A stretch of 32,969 bases of DNA, from contig DIZW01000023.1 in NCBI GenBank assembly GCA_002428015.1, positions 44,992 through 77,960 of the forward strand, given 5' to 3'. The position numbers were made by a program, and so were the translations under genes. This DNA is from Oxalobacteraceae bacterium UBA6018. Its GTDB lineage: Bacteria; Pseudomonadota; Gammaproteobacteria; Burkholderiales; Burkholderiaceae_D. Each line of letters opens with the position of its first letter. Positions within the stretch are counted from its first letter, which is position 1. The notes under the pieces are model-generated. The model saw only the letters and a program-made list of their open reading frames with translations, did not search any database and was not told the origin of the DNA. Shown here piece after piece: positions 7,833-15,922 of the stretch.

Positions 7833-8432
7833 ATGCTACGTCACACCCTGCTATGCGCGCTTGCCGCGCTCGCCCTGATCGGCGCCGGCCCCGCCAGCGC
7901 CACCGAGCTGTACCAGTACCACGTCGCCATCGACACCAGCGGCTACACCGGCACCGGCTGGCTGGACCTGCAATTGAATCCGGGCCTGGCGACGGTGCCC
8001 GCCGCCACTGCCAAGCTGAGCAATTTCAGCGGCGTGCTCGACAGCGGCTACGCGCCCATGCTCTCCGGCGACGTCAGCGGCAGCCTGCCGGGCGTGGTCA
8101 GCTTCGGCAACAGCACGGCCTACAACGACCTGTTCCAGGCGGTGGTCCTGGGCGGCTTGCTGCAGATGGACCTGGCGTTCGGCCTCACCACCCCGTCCCT
8201 CGATGGCACGGCGTTCGCGGTGGCCCTGTACGGCAGCGACCAGATGAGCGCGCTCGGACTGGGCGACCCCTTCACCAACAGCCTGGTCACCTTCGACCTG
8301 CGCCGCGACGTGACTGCCCTGATCAGCGACGCCGCCATGGTCAGCGCCAAGGAAATACCCGAGCCGTCGGGCATGCTGGTGCTGCTCACGGGCCTGTGCG
8401 CGCTCGCGCTGCTGAGGCGCCGCCAGGTGTAG
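7833..8432 (+). CDS. PEP-CTERM sorting-signal protein (NF038129-like)
   Basis: A 199-residue exported protein with a signal peptide of about 23 residues (cleavage after PASA). Its beta-rich body begins ELYQYHVAIDTSGYTGTG. The C-terminus is a classic PEP-CTERM tripartite signal: PEPSG, a hydrophobic helix, then LRRRQV. Such proteins are processed by an exosortase (EpsH/XrtA type) and released to or held at the surface, usually in exopolysaccharide-producing bacteria. No exosortase lies in this window. The gene starts 10 bases after the hydrolase stop with AAAGGAAC as ribosome site, so it is almost surely co-transcribed with it. I cannot tell whether it is an anchor, a glycan-binding protein or an adhesin. 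Confidence 0.82.
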   Translation: MLRHTLLCALAALALIGAGPASATELYQYHVAIDTSGYTGTGWLDLQLNPGLATVPAATAKLSNFSGVLDSGYAPMLSGDVSGSLPGVVSFGNSTAYNDLFQAVVLGGLLQMDLAFGLTTPSLDGTAFAVALYGSDQMSALGLGDPFTNSLVTFDLRRDVTALISDAAMVSAKEIPEPSGMLVLLTGLCALALLRRRQV

Positions 8433-8459
8433 GGTGTTTGGAATGGGTGGGTGAACGAG

Positions 8460-8488
8460 GCCGTCATGTGCGCATGACGGCTTTTTTT
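8460..8488 (+). terminator. Intrinsic terminator of the hydrolase/PEP-CTERM operon
   Basis: A perfect 9-bp stem (GCCGTCATG at 8460-8468 with CATGACGGC at 8473-8481), a 4-nt loop and seven T residues (8482-8488). It lies 28 bases past the PEP-CTERM stop and before the convergent GH50-like gene. Confidence 0.92.
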
Positions 8489-8526
8489 CGTTCGCTCGCG
8501 GCGCGCCGGCCTGCGGCGCGGCGGGA

Positions 8527-10533
8527 TTATGGCTTCTTGCTGTCGAAATAGTCGGCCAGGCTGTACATTTCCTTGTTGACCGCTTTCATCTTCGTCAGCA
8601 GGGGAGCGTAGGGTTCGTAGGTCAGGCGCATGATGCCCTTGTTCGAATCCCGGTTCGACGCTTCGGCCTGGGTGTCCGACGGGTCGTTGTCCATGTACTT
8701 GAACCAGTGCCAGCCCACGATGCCGCCGGACTTGATCAGGTTGAGCACGAACTGCTGGTAGAACTTGCCGCGGTCCTCCTGGCTGGGCACGATCCAGCCG
8801 GCGCCCGAGGTGTTGGGGAAGCCCGCGTCGTCACCCTTCGTGTACCACTCGGTGATGATGACCGGCTTGCCCGACCAGCCAGTCCAGTCCGCGATCCGGT
8901 CCTGGTCCGGGGTCCAGGTCCGGTACAGATTGAGCGCGATCACGTCCACGTACTTGCCCGCCGCGCGCCAGATATACGGATTGATCTTGTCGCGCTCCGT
9001 GTTGAGCCGGGACCCGAGGTAGATGTGGTGGGGATCGACGCGCCGGATCGCGTGCGAGACGATGTCGTAGTACCGCTCGAAGGCGTAGCCGGCGAATTCC
9101 ATCTCCAGCGCCCAGGTCACGTCGCGCACGCCGGCGTCGGCCTTGCCGGTGCGCTTCACCAGCCAGTCGTGGGCGGCGTCGTAGTTCGGCTTCTGGTCCG
9201 GGTCGTGCGGGTCCAGCGCCAGGTATTTGGCGATGTCGGGCGTTAGCAATTCATTATCCGAGAACACGCCGAACAGCCAGGGGTCGTCGCGTGTCGCGGC
9301 GAATTTTTCTTCCGCATACTTCTTGCAGAAGGCCGGGAAGTCCGGATGGAACACGGGAATCGCATCGTTCAGAAAGCCGGTGTGGCCCACCCCGGGGCGG
9401 GTCAGATGCTTCTGCCTGGCGAAGCTCTCCATGAAGTTGACCATCACCGTGTAAGGGAGCTTGTCGGGCGAGGCCCGCAACAAGGCCTCGCTGGACCAGG
9501 CGCCGGCGCCGGTGAAGCCGTTATCCTTCATCATCGCGACGGTGGCGGCGGTCCATTGTTCGTCGCCGCCGAATTTGGCGGCGAGGTTTTCCCGCAGCAC
9601 TTTCGATCCGCCCGGGCTCAGCGCGACGATGCCGTTGTGCAGAAAGTAGCCGCCGGCCGGATCGATGGCCCACCAGCGCGCGCCGATCTTCTTGGCGTGG
9701 AAGTAGCCGGTGGCCTGGGCGGTGCGGTCGGCCCGCCCCCCGTAGGCGTCCAGGGCGATGTGCGCGCCGCGCTGAAAATCGCCGAGCTCGTCGAGGGTGG
9801 TGGCGGGGAAGCTGCTCCAGCGCTGATCGCTGGCGTTGCGGCGCGCCCGCATGACGATGCGCTCTGGCTGGCGCGGCGCGGCATTGGCCTGCGACCGGGG
9901 ATAGCTGGGGCGCCCGGCGGCGTACAGCGCGGCCAGCTCGTCCTGCGACAGGCCGCGGCCGTACAGACGGAATTCGCCCAGCGCGCCACGGTAGAACTTG
10001 TCGAATTCGCTCATCGTGCCCATGCGTATGGCGCCCGGCACGGCACCCAGGCCCTTGTCCCAGGCTAGCTCCCGGTCGAGTTTGCCGTCGACGTACAGGC
10101 GCACCGCCTTGCCGTCGAAGGTGACGGCCAGGAAGGTCCAGGCGTCAACGGGAATGGGGATTGCGCCCATCACCGTGCCAGCTTCCTTCCTGTCGCTGGC
10201 GAGAAAATCGAAGGCGGCGGTGCCGAAATCGCTGAAGTACAGCCCTGTGCGCGGCTTGTTCCACGCCGTCGCCGCGACCGGCCTGCCGACGATGGCCTGG
10301 CGCTCGACCGAGGCCGGGCGCACCCAGATGGTCCAGCTTTGCGCCTGGTTCATGGCGGGCTGGCTGGTCCCGGCCAGATCGATGACCTGGTCGTGGCCGT
10401 TGAACGCGGGCGGGACCCCGGCCCCGGGCCGGTTCCAGCGGCCCTGCAGGCCGTCCGACAAGTCCGCGCCGGTGGCTACGGACACACAAAACAGGAGCGC
10501 CAGTCCCGCCCCCAATTGATGCTTGATGCGCAT
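8527..10533 (-). CDS. LamG domain plus GH50-like (beta-agarase family-like) glycoside hydrolase
   Basis: An exported 668-residue enzyme. It has a signal peptide of about 23 residues, a concanavalin-like LamG domain at about residues 30-210 (FYRGALGEFRLYGRGLSQDEL is a typical end), and a catalytic TIM barrel at about 270-655. The acid/base candidate is Glu428 in FGVFSDNEL and the nucleophile candidate is Glu562 in VIITEWYTKG. GWHWFKYMDND near residue 607 also matches the GH50 pattern. Most characterised GH50 enzymes cut agarose, but a LamG-fused soil homologue need not; the substrate is open. The start has AAGGAAG seven bases upstream. The gene is convergent with the PEP-CTERM operon and divergent from a LacI-family regulator 241 bases away, a common regulator-target arrangement. 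Confidence 0.85.
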   Translation of the reverse strand: MRIKHQLGAGLALLFCVSVATGADLSDGLQGRWNRPGAGVPPAFNGHDQVIDLAGTSQPAMNQAQSWTIWVRPASVERQAIVGRPVAATAWNKPRTGLYFSDFGTAAFDFLASDRKEAGTVMGAIPIPVDAWTFLAVTFDGKAVRLYVDGKLDRELAWDKGLGAVPGAIRMGTMSEFDKFYRGALGEFRLYGRGLSQDELAALYAAGRPSYPRSQANAAPRQPERIVMRARRNASDQRWSSFPATTLDELGDFQRGAHIALDAYGGRADRTAQATGYFHAKKIGARWWAIDPAGGYFLHNGIVALSPGGSKVLRENLAAKFGGDEQWTAATVAMMKDNGFTGAGAWSSEALLRASPDKLPYTVMVNFMESFARQKHLTRPGVGHTGFLNDAIPVFHPDFPAFCKKYAEEKFAATRDDPWLFGVFSDNELLTPDIAKYLALDPHDPDQKPNYDAAHDWLVKRTGKADAGVRDVTWALEMEFAGYAFERYYDIVSHAIRRVDPHHIYLGSRLNTERDKINPYIWRAAGKYVDVIALNLYRTWTPDQDRIADWTGWSGKPVIITEWYTKGDDAGFPNTSGAGWIVPSQEDRGKFYQQFVLNLIKSGGIVGWHWFKYMDNDPSDTQAEASNRDSNKGIMRLTYEPYAPLLTKMKAVNKEMYSLADYFDSKKP

Positions 10534-10619
10534 GATGCAGCTTCCTTAGGTCAGAAAAAATGGGTGTGGCCTCATCCCCGGGGCAGCGGCTGGCCGCGCG
10601 TATGGGGCAGGCTCGGCAG

Positions 10620-10650
10620 ACCGGGCAGGCCGGGCAGGCCCGGCAACAGC
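10620..10650. repeat. Short tandem repeat, about 9-bp unit (CCGGGCAGG-like)
   Basis: About three imperfect copies of a 9-base unit lie in the 241-bp gap between the GH50-like gene and the LacI regulator gene. On the minus strand they would encode GLP repeats in a 31-codon frame (10572-10667) that has no ribosome site or family resemblance. The rest of this gap shows no clear promoter or LacI-type palindrome. Confidence 0.4.
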
Positions 10651-10774
10651 GCCAGGCTGACCAGCATGCCGCCGCTGCGACGCCAGGGGGAGGGCAGGGA
10701 TGCATGTGGTATTTCCTGTAGAATCGGTCAGCCTAAAAATGCAAGGTCAAACTTACTGCGAGCCCCGACATCCA

Positions 10775-11839
10775 ATGCGTGCAAAAAAAGTGACAATACG
10801 AGAGATCGCGGTGGCGGCGCAGGTCTCGGTGGCGACCGTGTCGCTGGTGCTGCGCAACAGTCCGCTGGTGGCCGACAAGACCCGCACGGCTGTCACCGAC
10901 GCCATCAACGCGCTCGGCTATGTGTACAACCGCAGCGCCGCGTCGATGCGCTCGAGCCGCAGCGGGGTCATCGCCATCTCGGTCACCGACCTGACCAATC
11001 CGTATTTCGCCGCCTTGACCTCGTCGATGGAGCGCGCCCTCAACCAGCTGAACCTGACGGTGCTGCTGTCGGACGTGCGCGACGATCCGCTGCGCCAGGC
11101 GCGCTTCATCGAGAAGATGCGCGAGCACAATGTCGACGGCCTGTTGCTGTGCGCCGCCAACAGCACAGACGTGGCGCAGTTGATGACCCAGCTGTCGAGC
11201 GCCGCCTTCCCCTGCGTGCTGGTGTCGCGCAACCTGCCTGGCAGCGGCCTGGACTACGCCGGCTACGACCACCGCGCCGGCATGCGACTGGCGGTCGAGC
11301 ACCTGATCGCCCTGGGCCACCGACGCATCGCGCTGTTGTGCGCCACCCCGTACAGCTGGGTCGGGCGCGAACGCATCGGCGGCTACCGCGAGGCCCTGGC
11401 CGCGCACGGCCTGGCCTACGACCCGGCGCTCGAACTCCAAGGCACCCTCACGCGCGACGCCGGCTTCGCGCTGGTCGGCCAGGTCCTGGCCATGCCGGCC
11501 CCGCCCACCGCGGCGGCCTGCGCCAACGACCTGGTGGCCTTCGGCGTCATGCTGGGCTTGCGCCACCACGGGCGCGAGCCCGGGCGCGATTTTTCCGTCA
11601 CGGGCAACGACGACGTGGCCGAGGCCAGCCTGTGGACGCCGTCCCTGACCAGCGTGGCCAGCGAGTCCGATCTCATCGGCGAGCACGCTGCCGCCATGCT
11701 GCTGCGCCGCATCGAGGAACCCGGCCTGCCGCCCCAGCACGTGTCGCTGCCGGTCACCCTGCGCGCGCGCGCGTCGAGCTGCGTCAGGCATGGCGTGCCG
11801 GGGACGGTTCAAGCGCTGCGATGTGGGTCTCCCGTATAG
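10775..11839 (+). CDS. LacI/GalR-family transcriptional regulator
   Basis: A 354-residue DNA-binding repressor. The N-terminal helix-turn-helix is at residues 6-26 (VTIREIAVAAQVSVATVS) followed by the hinge helix. A periplasmic-binding-protein-like effector domain runs from about residue 64 to the end (GVIAISVTDLTNPYFA; ALGHRRIALL; ACANDLVAFGVM; LPVTLRARASSC). It should bind a palindromic operator with a central CG and release it on binding an intracellular sugar. I chose the start at 10775 because HTH homology begins there; no strong ribosome site is visible, and in-frame ATGs at 10700 and 10739 are possible but add non-conserved residues. The recognition helix has Leu (VSLVL) where LacI and GalR have Arg. 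A perfect palindrome lies 2 bases after its stop. Likely targets are the nearby hydrolase and receptor genes, by inference. Confidence 0.93.
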   Translation: MRAKKVTIREIAVAAQVSVATVSLVLRNSPLVADKTRTAVTDAINALGYVYNRSAASMRSSRSGVIAISVTDLTNPYFAALTSSMERALNQLNLTVLLSDVRDDPLRQARFIEKMREHNVDGLLLCAANSTDVAQLMTQLSSAAFPCVLVSRNLPGSGLDYAGYDHRAGMRLAVEHLIALGHRRIALLCATPYSWVGRERIGGYREALAAHGLAYDPALELQGTLTRDAGFALVGQVLAMPAPPTAAACANDLVAFGVMLGLRHHGREPGRDFSVTGNDDVAEASLWTPSLTSVASESDLIGEHAAAMLLRRIEEPGLPPQHVSLPVTLRARASSCVRHGVPGTVQALRCGSPV

Positions 11840-11840
11840 A

Positions 11841-11854
11841 TTAGAACGTTCTAA
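11841..11854. promoter_or_regulatory. LacI-type operator TTAGAACGTTCTAA (perfect palindrome)
   Basis: A perfect 14-bp palindrome two bases after the LacI-family gene stop and about 245 bases before the fusion-kinase gene. It matches the sites at 2958 and 3315 in the first receptor/hydrolase region. It therefore links the kinase island and that locus to one regulator, plausibly the adjacent LacI protein. Confidence 0.65.
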
Positions 11855-11863
11855 AAGAGCATG

Positions 11864-11895
11864 CTGGACATCCCGAAGTTTGTCAAGATGTCCAG
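11864..11895. other. Stem-loop, 9-bp perfect stem with 14-nt loop
   Basis: CTGGACATC (11864-11872) pairs perfectly with GATGTCCAG (11887-11895). It has no T-run, so it is not a standard terminator. It could be a spaced operator half-site pair or an RNA structure in the leader of the kinase operon. Confidence 0.4.
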
Positions 11896-11917
11896 TGGCG
11901 CTGACCTGGCGCATCCC

Positions 11918-11954
11918 GCCGAGGGGGCACCATGCGCGATGGTCCCCCTTCGGC
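11918..11954. other. Strong G/C-rich stem-loop between LacI gene and kinase gene
   Basis: Two 16-base arms (11918-11933 and 11939-11954) pair at 14 of 16 positions around a 5-nt GCGCG loop. No U-tract follows, so it is at best an imperfect terminator of the LacI transcript or an attenuator-like structure. Confidence 0.45.
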
Positions 11955-12050
11955 GCACGGCGATCGTCGGGCTGGCGTGCGCCCGCATGCTTGCCGCAAG
12001 GGGTTTTTGTTGCTGCTTGGATACAACCGCCGCGAGGCCACGATGAGGCC

Positions 12051-12056
12051 TATAAT
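12051..12056 (+). promoter_or_regulatory. Candidate -10 element for the kinase genes
   Basis: A perfect TATAAT lies 30 bases before the ATG at 12086. No recognisable -35 hexamer is found 16-18 bases upstream, so this promoter would depend on an activator if it is real. Confidence 0.35.
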
Positions 12057-12085
12057 CGAACTCAGATTCACTCATCCTGCATGCC

Positions 12086-14356
12086 ATGTTCCGAGCCGCT
12101 GCCGACCGTCCGATGACCATAGGCGTGCTATCGCCCTACCTGGGCGGTTTTTACTTCGGCGACTTGATGACCGACCTGCACCGCCAGGCGCGCGCCGCCG
12201 GCATGAGCCTGCTGTCGATCCGGGCCGGGCACCGCAGTCCGATTTCCCTGCCCATCGCCCATGAGCTGGTCGACGCCTGGATCATCATCCTCGATTGCCT
12301 CACCGGCGCCCAGCTCGACCAGATCATTGCCAGCGGCAAACCGGTGGTCAGCATCGCCCACGACTTCGGCCGCGCTGAGGTGGCCAGTGTCCAGAGCGAC
12401 AACCGCACCGCGATCGCCGCCGCCGTCGACTTCCTGGTGCGCGAAGGCCATCGCGACATCGCCTGCGTGGGCGTGTTTTCGCAATCGGACCAGATCTTGC
12501 GCCTGGCCGAATTTCGCCGCTCGCTGACGCGCCACGGCATCGCCTTGCGCCCCGATTGCGAGGTCGGCGCGGACCAGTTCGGCTACGCGGGCGGGCGCAC
12601 GGCCGCCAGGACGCTGATGGCGACCGGCAAGGCGTTCACCGCCGTGATGTGCTTCACCGACCTGATCGCCTCCGGCATGATGGATTTCCTGACAGAGCAT
12701 GGGGTGCGCGTGCCGCAGGATGTGGCGGTGATCGGCTACGACAACGAGCCATTGACCTTGATCTCGTCGCCGCCGCTGGCCACCATCGACCAGGATATCG
12801 CCGCCCAGGCGCGCCTGGCCGTCACCCTGGTGCGCGAGCAGCTCGAGGGCGGCGTGCGGCGCGGCGGCGCGCTGCTGGTGGAAAACCGCTTCCTGCCCCG
12901 GGCCTCCTGCGGCGCGCCGGCCCAGGCCCAGGCGCGCATGTCCGCGTTCGATCAGGCCCGCCATGCCACCGAGATCAGCATCGGCTACGAGTTGACCAAG
13001 GACCTGATCGGCGCCGATTTCGTCAAGGTGCTCGAGCGCATGTGGGTGCTGGCGCCTTATCTGGAGTGGGCCTGCATCGGCCAGTGGAGCGACTTCGCGC
13101 AGCACACGGACCGCCTGCGCGTGCACGACGTGCTCGACCTGAAGAACGCGCATACGCAGTACCTGATCGGCACCGAGCTGCCGATCACCCGCTTCCCCCC
13201 ATTGCGCGCCTTGCCCGACGGCGCCGGCAGCCGCGGACGCTTCACCACCGTGGTGCCCATCCTGTTCGCACACAAGTGGACGGTGCTGGCCGTCACCGGG
13301 ATCCACCGCAGCGACGAGGACGTGGCGCGCTACCCGACCCTGATGCACTACATCGACCTGCTGAGCCTGGCGATGGAGCGCTCCGTGCTCGACGAGGAGA
13401 CCCGCGCGCGGGTGGCGCGCCAGGAGTCGGTCGAATGCGAGATCCTGCGCGTGAACCATGAGCTGGAGGAGCGCGTACGCCGCCGCACCGAGTCACTGGA
13501 GCAGTCGAACGCGCGCCTGACCGAGACCAACGCCAAGCTCTCGCGCGCCCACACCCAGCTGGTGCAGGCCGAGAAACTGGCGTCGATCGGCCAGCTGGCC
13601 GCCGGCGTGGCGCACGAGATCAATAACCCGATCGGCTACATCTCGTCCAATTTCGGGACCCTGCAGCACTACGTCGAGGACATGTTCGCGGTGATCGACG
13701 CCTACCGCGCGGCCGAGCCCCTGATCGCCGAACCGGCCGCGGCCCGCCGTCTGCAAGCCTTGCGCGGCACGCTGGAGCTGGACCTGCTCAAGGAAGACAT
13801 CCCCACCTTGATGGGCGAGTGCAAGGAAGGCATCACGCGGGTGCGCAAAATCGTCGACGACCTCAAAAATTTCTCGCGCGCCGACGAGCATGACGTGTGG
13901 CAGTGGACCGACCTGAACCAGGGCATCGATTCGACCCTGAACATCATCCACAGCGAGATCAAGTTCAAGGCCGACGTGGTGAAGCAGTACGGCACCTTGC
14001 CCAAGGTGCGCTGCATGCCGTCGCAGATCAACCAGGTGGTGATGAACCTGATCGTCAACGCCGTGCACGCCTTCGACAACCGGCGCGGGCGCATCGTCAT
14101 CAGCACCGGCGCGGCCGAGGGCGAGGTGTGGATCGACGTGGCCGACGACGGCTGCGGGATCTCCGAGACCAACCTGACCCGGATTTTCGACCCCTTCTTC
14201 ACCACCAGGCCGGTCGGCAAGGGGACCGGCCTGGGGCTGTCTATCTCGTACGGCATCATCCAGCGCCACGGCGGCCAGATCACGGTCGCCAGCGAGCCCG
14301 ACCGGGGCACCAGCATGCGCATCGTTCTGCCGTTGGAGGCTGCGCCCAGCGGCTGA
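12086..14356 (+). CDS. Histidine kinase with N-terminal LacI-type sugar-binding domain
   Basis: An unusual 756-residue fusion. Residues about 10-285 form a LacI/GalR effector domain (TIGVLSPYLGGFYFGDL; FLVREGHRDIACVGV; VAVIGYDNEPLTLISSPPL; RFLPRASCG) without the DNA-binding helix-turn-helix. A GAF-like region (about 290-432) follows, then a coiled coil (about 435-498). The kinase core comes last: phospho-acceptor His510 in GVAHEINNP, N box around NQVVMNLIVNAV, G1 box DDGCGIS (687 on) and G2 box GKGTGLGLS (711 on). There is no signal peptide or membrane segment, so it should sense a small molecule, probably a sugar, in the cytoplasm. Neither ATG 12086 nor ATG 12113 has a clear ribosome site. 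Its kinase core is paralogous to that of the next gene. No DNA-binding response regulator is encoded beside it. Confidence 0.9.
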   Translation: MFRAAADRPMTIGVLSPYLGGFYFGDLMTDLHRQARAAGMSLLSIRAGHRSPISLPIAHELVDAWIIILDCLTGAQLDQIIASGKPVVSIAHDFGRAEVASVQSDNRTAIAAAVDFLVREGHRDIACVGVFSQSDQILRLAEFRRSLTRHGIALRPDCEVGADQFGYAGGRTAARTLMATGKAFTAVMCFTDLIASGMMDFLTEHGVRVPQDVAVIGYDNEPLTLISSPPLATIDQDIAAQARLAVTLVREQLEGGVRRGGALLVENRFLPRASCGAPAQAQARMSAFDQARHATEISIGYELTKDLIGADFVKVLERMWVLAPYLEWACIGQWSDFAQHTDRLRVHDVLDLKNAHTQYLIGTELPITRFPPLRALPDGAGSRGRFTTVVPILFAHKWTVLAVTGIHRSDEDVARYPTLMHYIDLLSLAMERSVLDEETRARVARQESVECEILRVNHELEERVRRRTESLEQSNARLTETNAKLSRAHTQLVQAEKLASIGQLAAGVAHEINNPIGYISSNFGTLQHYVEDMFAVIDAYRAAEPLIAEPAAARRLQALRGTLELDLLKEDIPTLMGECKEGITRVRKIVDDLKNFSRADEHDVWQWTDLNQGIDSTLNIIHSEIKFKADVVKQYGTLPKVRCMPSQINQVVMNLIVNAVHAFDNRRGRIVISTGAAEGEVWIDVADDGCGISETNLTRIFDPFFTTRPVGKGTGLGLSISYGIIQRHGGQITVASEPDRGTSMRIVLPLEAAPSG

Positions 14357-14426
14357 TCTGGGTTACACTGGAGGCGTGATTTCCACGTGCCGCGGTCGGA
14401 CGTATCACTTGAGGGCGAGGTCGCAC

Positions 14427-15743
14427 ATGGCGATGCAGTTCGAGGATTTCGAATTTTTTGGCGCCGACAGCGGGGCGGCGCCCGGGTCGGCCGCGGCCGC
14501 CGCGTCGCCGCTGGTGCGCCTGCAGTATTTGGTCGACAACACCCCGGCCATCATCTACTGCACCGTTCCCAGCGGCGACTTCAAGATGACCTTCGTGAGC
14601 AACAACGCCCAGCACGTGCTCGGCTACCGGCCCGAGGACATGGTGGCCGACCCCAACTTCTGGTTCGACCACATCCACCCGGACGACGCGCCGCAAATCT
14701 TCTCCAGCCTCGCGCTAGTGTTCGTGGAGGGCCAGCGCGCCTACGAATACCGCTTCCGCGCCGCCGACGGCAGCTACCTGTGGATGCACGATTCCCTGCG
14801 CCTGATCCGCGACGCCGCCGGCGCGCCGCTCGAGGTGATCGGCTCGCTGACCGACATCAGCGAGCGCAAACGCATGGAGCAGGACCTGCAGACCAAGGGC
14901 GAGGAGCAGCGCCAGCTGATCGGCCGCCTGCAGGAAGCCCACGACCAGCTGCTGCAATCGGAGAAGATGGCATCGATCGGCCAGCTCGCGGCCGGCATCG
15001 CGCACGAGATCAACAACCCGGTCGGCTTCGTCAATTCCAACATGAGCTCGCTGCAAGCCTACGTGGGCTCGCTGTTCGGCGTGCTGCAGCGCTACGACGC
15101 GCTGATCGGCGCCATGGCGCCCCAGCTCAACGGCCAGGTGGCCCAGATCCGCGCCGAGGCCGACCTTGACTACGTGCGCGAGGACGTCACGGCCCTGGTG
15201 CGCGAGTCGATGGACGGCCTCAAGCGGGTCAAGGACATCGTCCAGGCGCTCAAGGATTTTTCCCACGTGGGCGAGAGCGACTGGCAAGTCGCCGATCTGC
15301 ACCTGGGCCTGGACAGCACGCTCAACATCGTCGCCAACGAGATCAAGTACAAGGCCGTCGTCGAGAAGCATTACGGCCAGATCCCGCAGATCCGCTGCCT
15401 GGCCTCGCAGCTGAACCAGGTGTTCATGAACCTGCTGGTCAACGCCAGCCACGCCATCGCCGGCAGCGGCGTGATCACCATCAAAACCGGTATCGACAAG
15501 GGCATGGTGTGGGTGGCCATCGGCGACTCCGGCTGCGGCATCGCGCCGGAAAACCTGACCCGCATTTTCGAGCCCTTCTTCACCACCAAGCCGGTGGGCA
15601 GCGGGACCGGGCTGGGGCTGTCGCTGTCCTACGGCATCGTCAACAAGCACGGCGGACGCATCGAGGTGGACTCCACCGTCGGGGTGGGCACCACCTTCAC
15701 CGTGCGCCTGCCGCTGGACGGCTCGGGCGGCAAGGCCGGATAA
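14427..15743 (+). CDS. PAS-domain sensor histidine kinase
   Basis: A 438-residue cytoplasmic kinase. A PAS domain with PAC (about residues 30-148, ending SLTDISERKRMEQDL) is followed by a coiled coil and DHp helix with His193 in GIAHEINNPVG. A HATPase domain follows with N box NQVFMNLLVNA, G1 GDSGCGI and G2 GSGTGLGLS. The start at 14427 has GAGG six bases upstream; the extra upstream codons are non-conserved. It lies 70 bases after the fusion kinase with no terminator between, so the two are probably one operon. The two kinase cores align throughout (for example STLNI..EIK.KA and LTRIF.PFFTT.PVG), pointing to a tandem duplication of the core with different sensors. They might form heterodimers or act on a common receiver. 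Confidence 0.9.
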   Translation: MAMQFEDFEFFGADSGAAPGSAAAAASPLVRLQYLVDNTPAIIYCTVPSGDFKMTFVSNNAQHVLGYRPEDMVADPNFWFDHIHPDDAPQIFSSLALVFVEGQRAYEYRFRAADGSYLWMHDSLRLIRDAAGAPLEVIGSLTDISERKRMEQDLQTKGEEQRQLIGRLQEAHDQLLQSEKMASIGQLAAGIAHEINNPVGFVNSNMSSLQAYVGSLFGVLQRYDALIGAMAPQLNGQVAQIRAEADLDYVREDVTALVRESMDGLKRVKDIVQALKDFSHVGESDWQVADLHLGLDSTLNIVANEIKYKAVVEKHYGQIPQIRCLASQLNQVFMNLLVNASHAIAGSGVITIKTGIDKGMVWVAIGDSGCGIAPENLTRIFEPFFTTKPVGSGTGLGLSLSYGIVNKHGGRIEVDSTVGVGTTFTVRLPLDGSGGKAG

Positions 15744-15780
15744 CCGGGGCGCAGGTCCGGTGGGCATGGCCGTCGACACC

Positions 15781-15894
15781 GCCAGCGGGAACAGCCGGCG
15801 CCCATCGCCAGCACGATCGCCAGCGGGGATAGCCGGGGTCTATCGCCAGCACGAAAGCCAGCGGAATAGCCGGCGCGGATCACCGGCACGGACA
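15781..15894. repeat. Three imperfect 38-bp tandem repeats between convergent genes
   Basis: Units start at 15781, 15819 and 15857, each with GCCAGCGG followed by AGCCGG and then ATC(G/A)CC(A/G)GCAC. The third unit has a one-base deletion and more substitutions. The array fills most of the 179-bp gap between the PAS kinase stop and the stop of the convergent EAL/REC gene. It has no spacers and no CRISPR character. A role as bidirectional terminator or protein-binding array is possible but unproven. Confidence 0.7.
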
Positions 15895-15922
15895 AGCAAT
15901 CGCCGGCCGCAGCCGCCGCCGC

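Noticed and set aside
5891..7834. 647-codon minus-strand frame opposite the second GH-A-like hydrolase
   Set aside because: Low-complexity antisense composition and no ribosome site; the plus-strand gene has signal peptide, motifs and domains.
10572..10667. 31-codon minus-strand frame with GLPGLPGLP upstream of the GH50-like gene
   Set aside because: Arises from a 9-bp tandem repeat; no ribosome site or recognisable family.
15781..15894. CRISPR array
   Set aside because: Repeats are directly adjacent with no spacers, are imperfect, and no cas genes are present.
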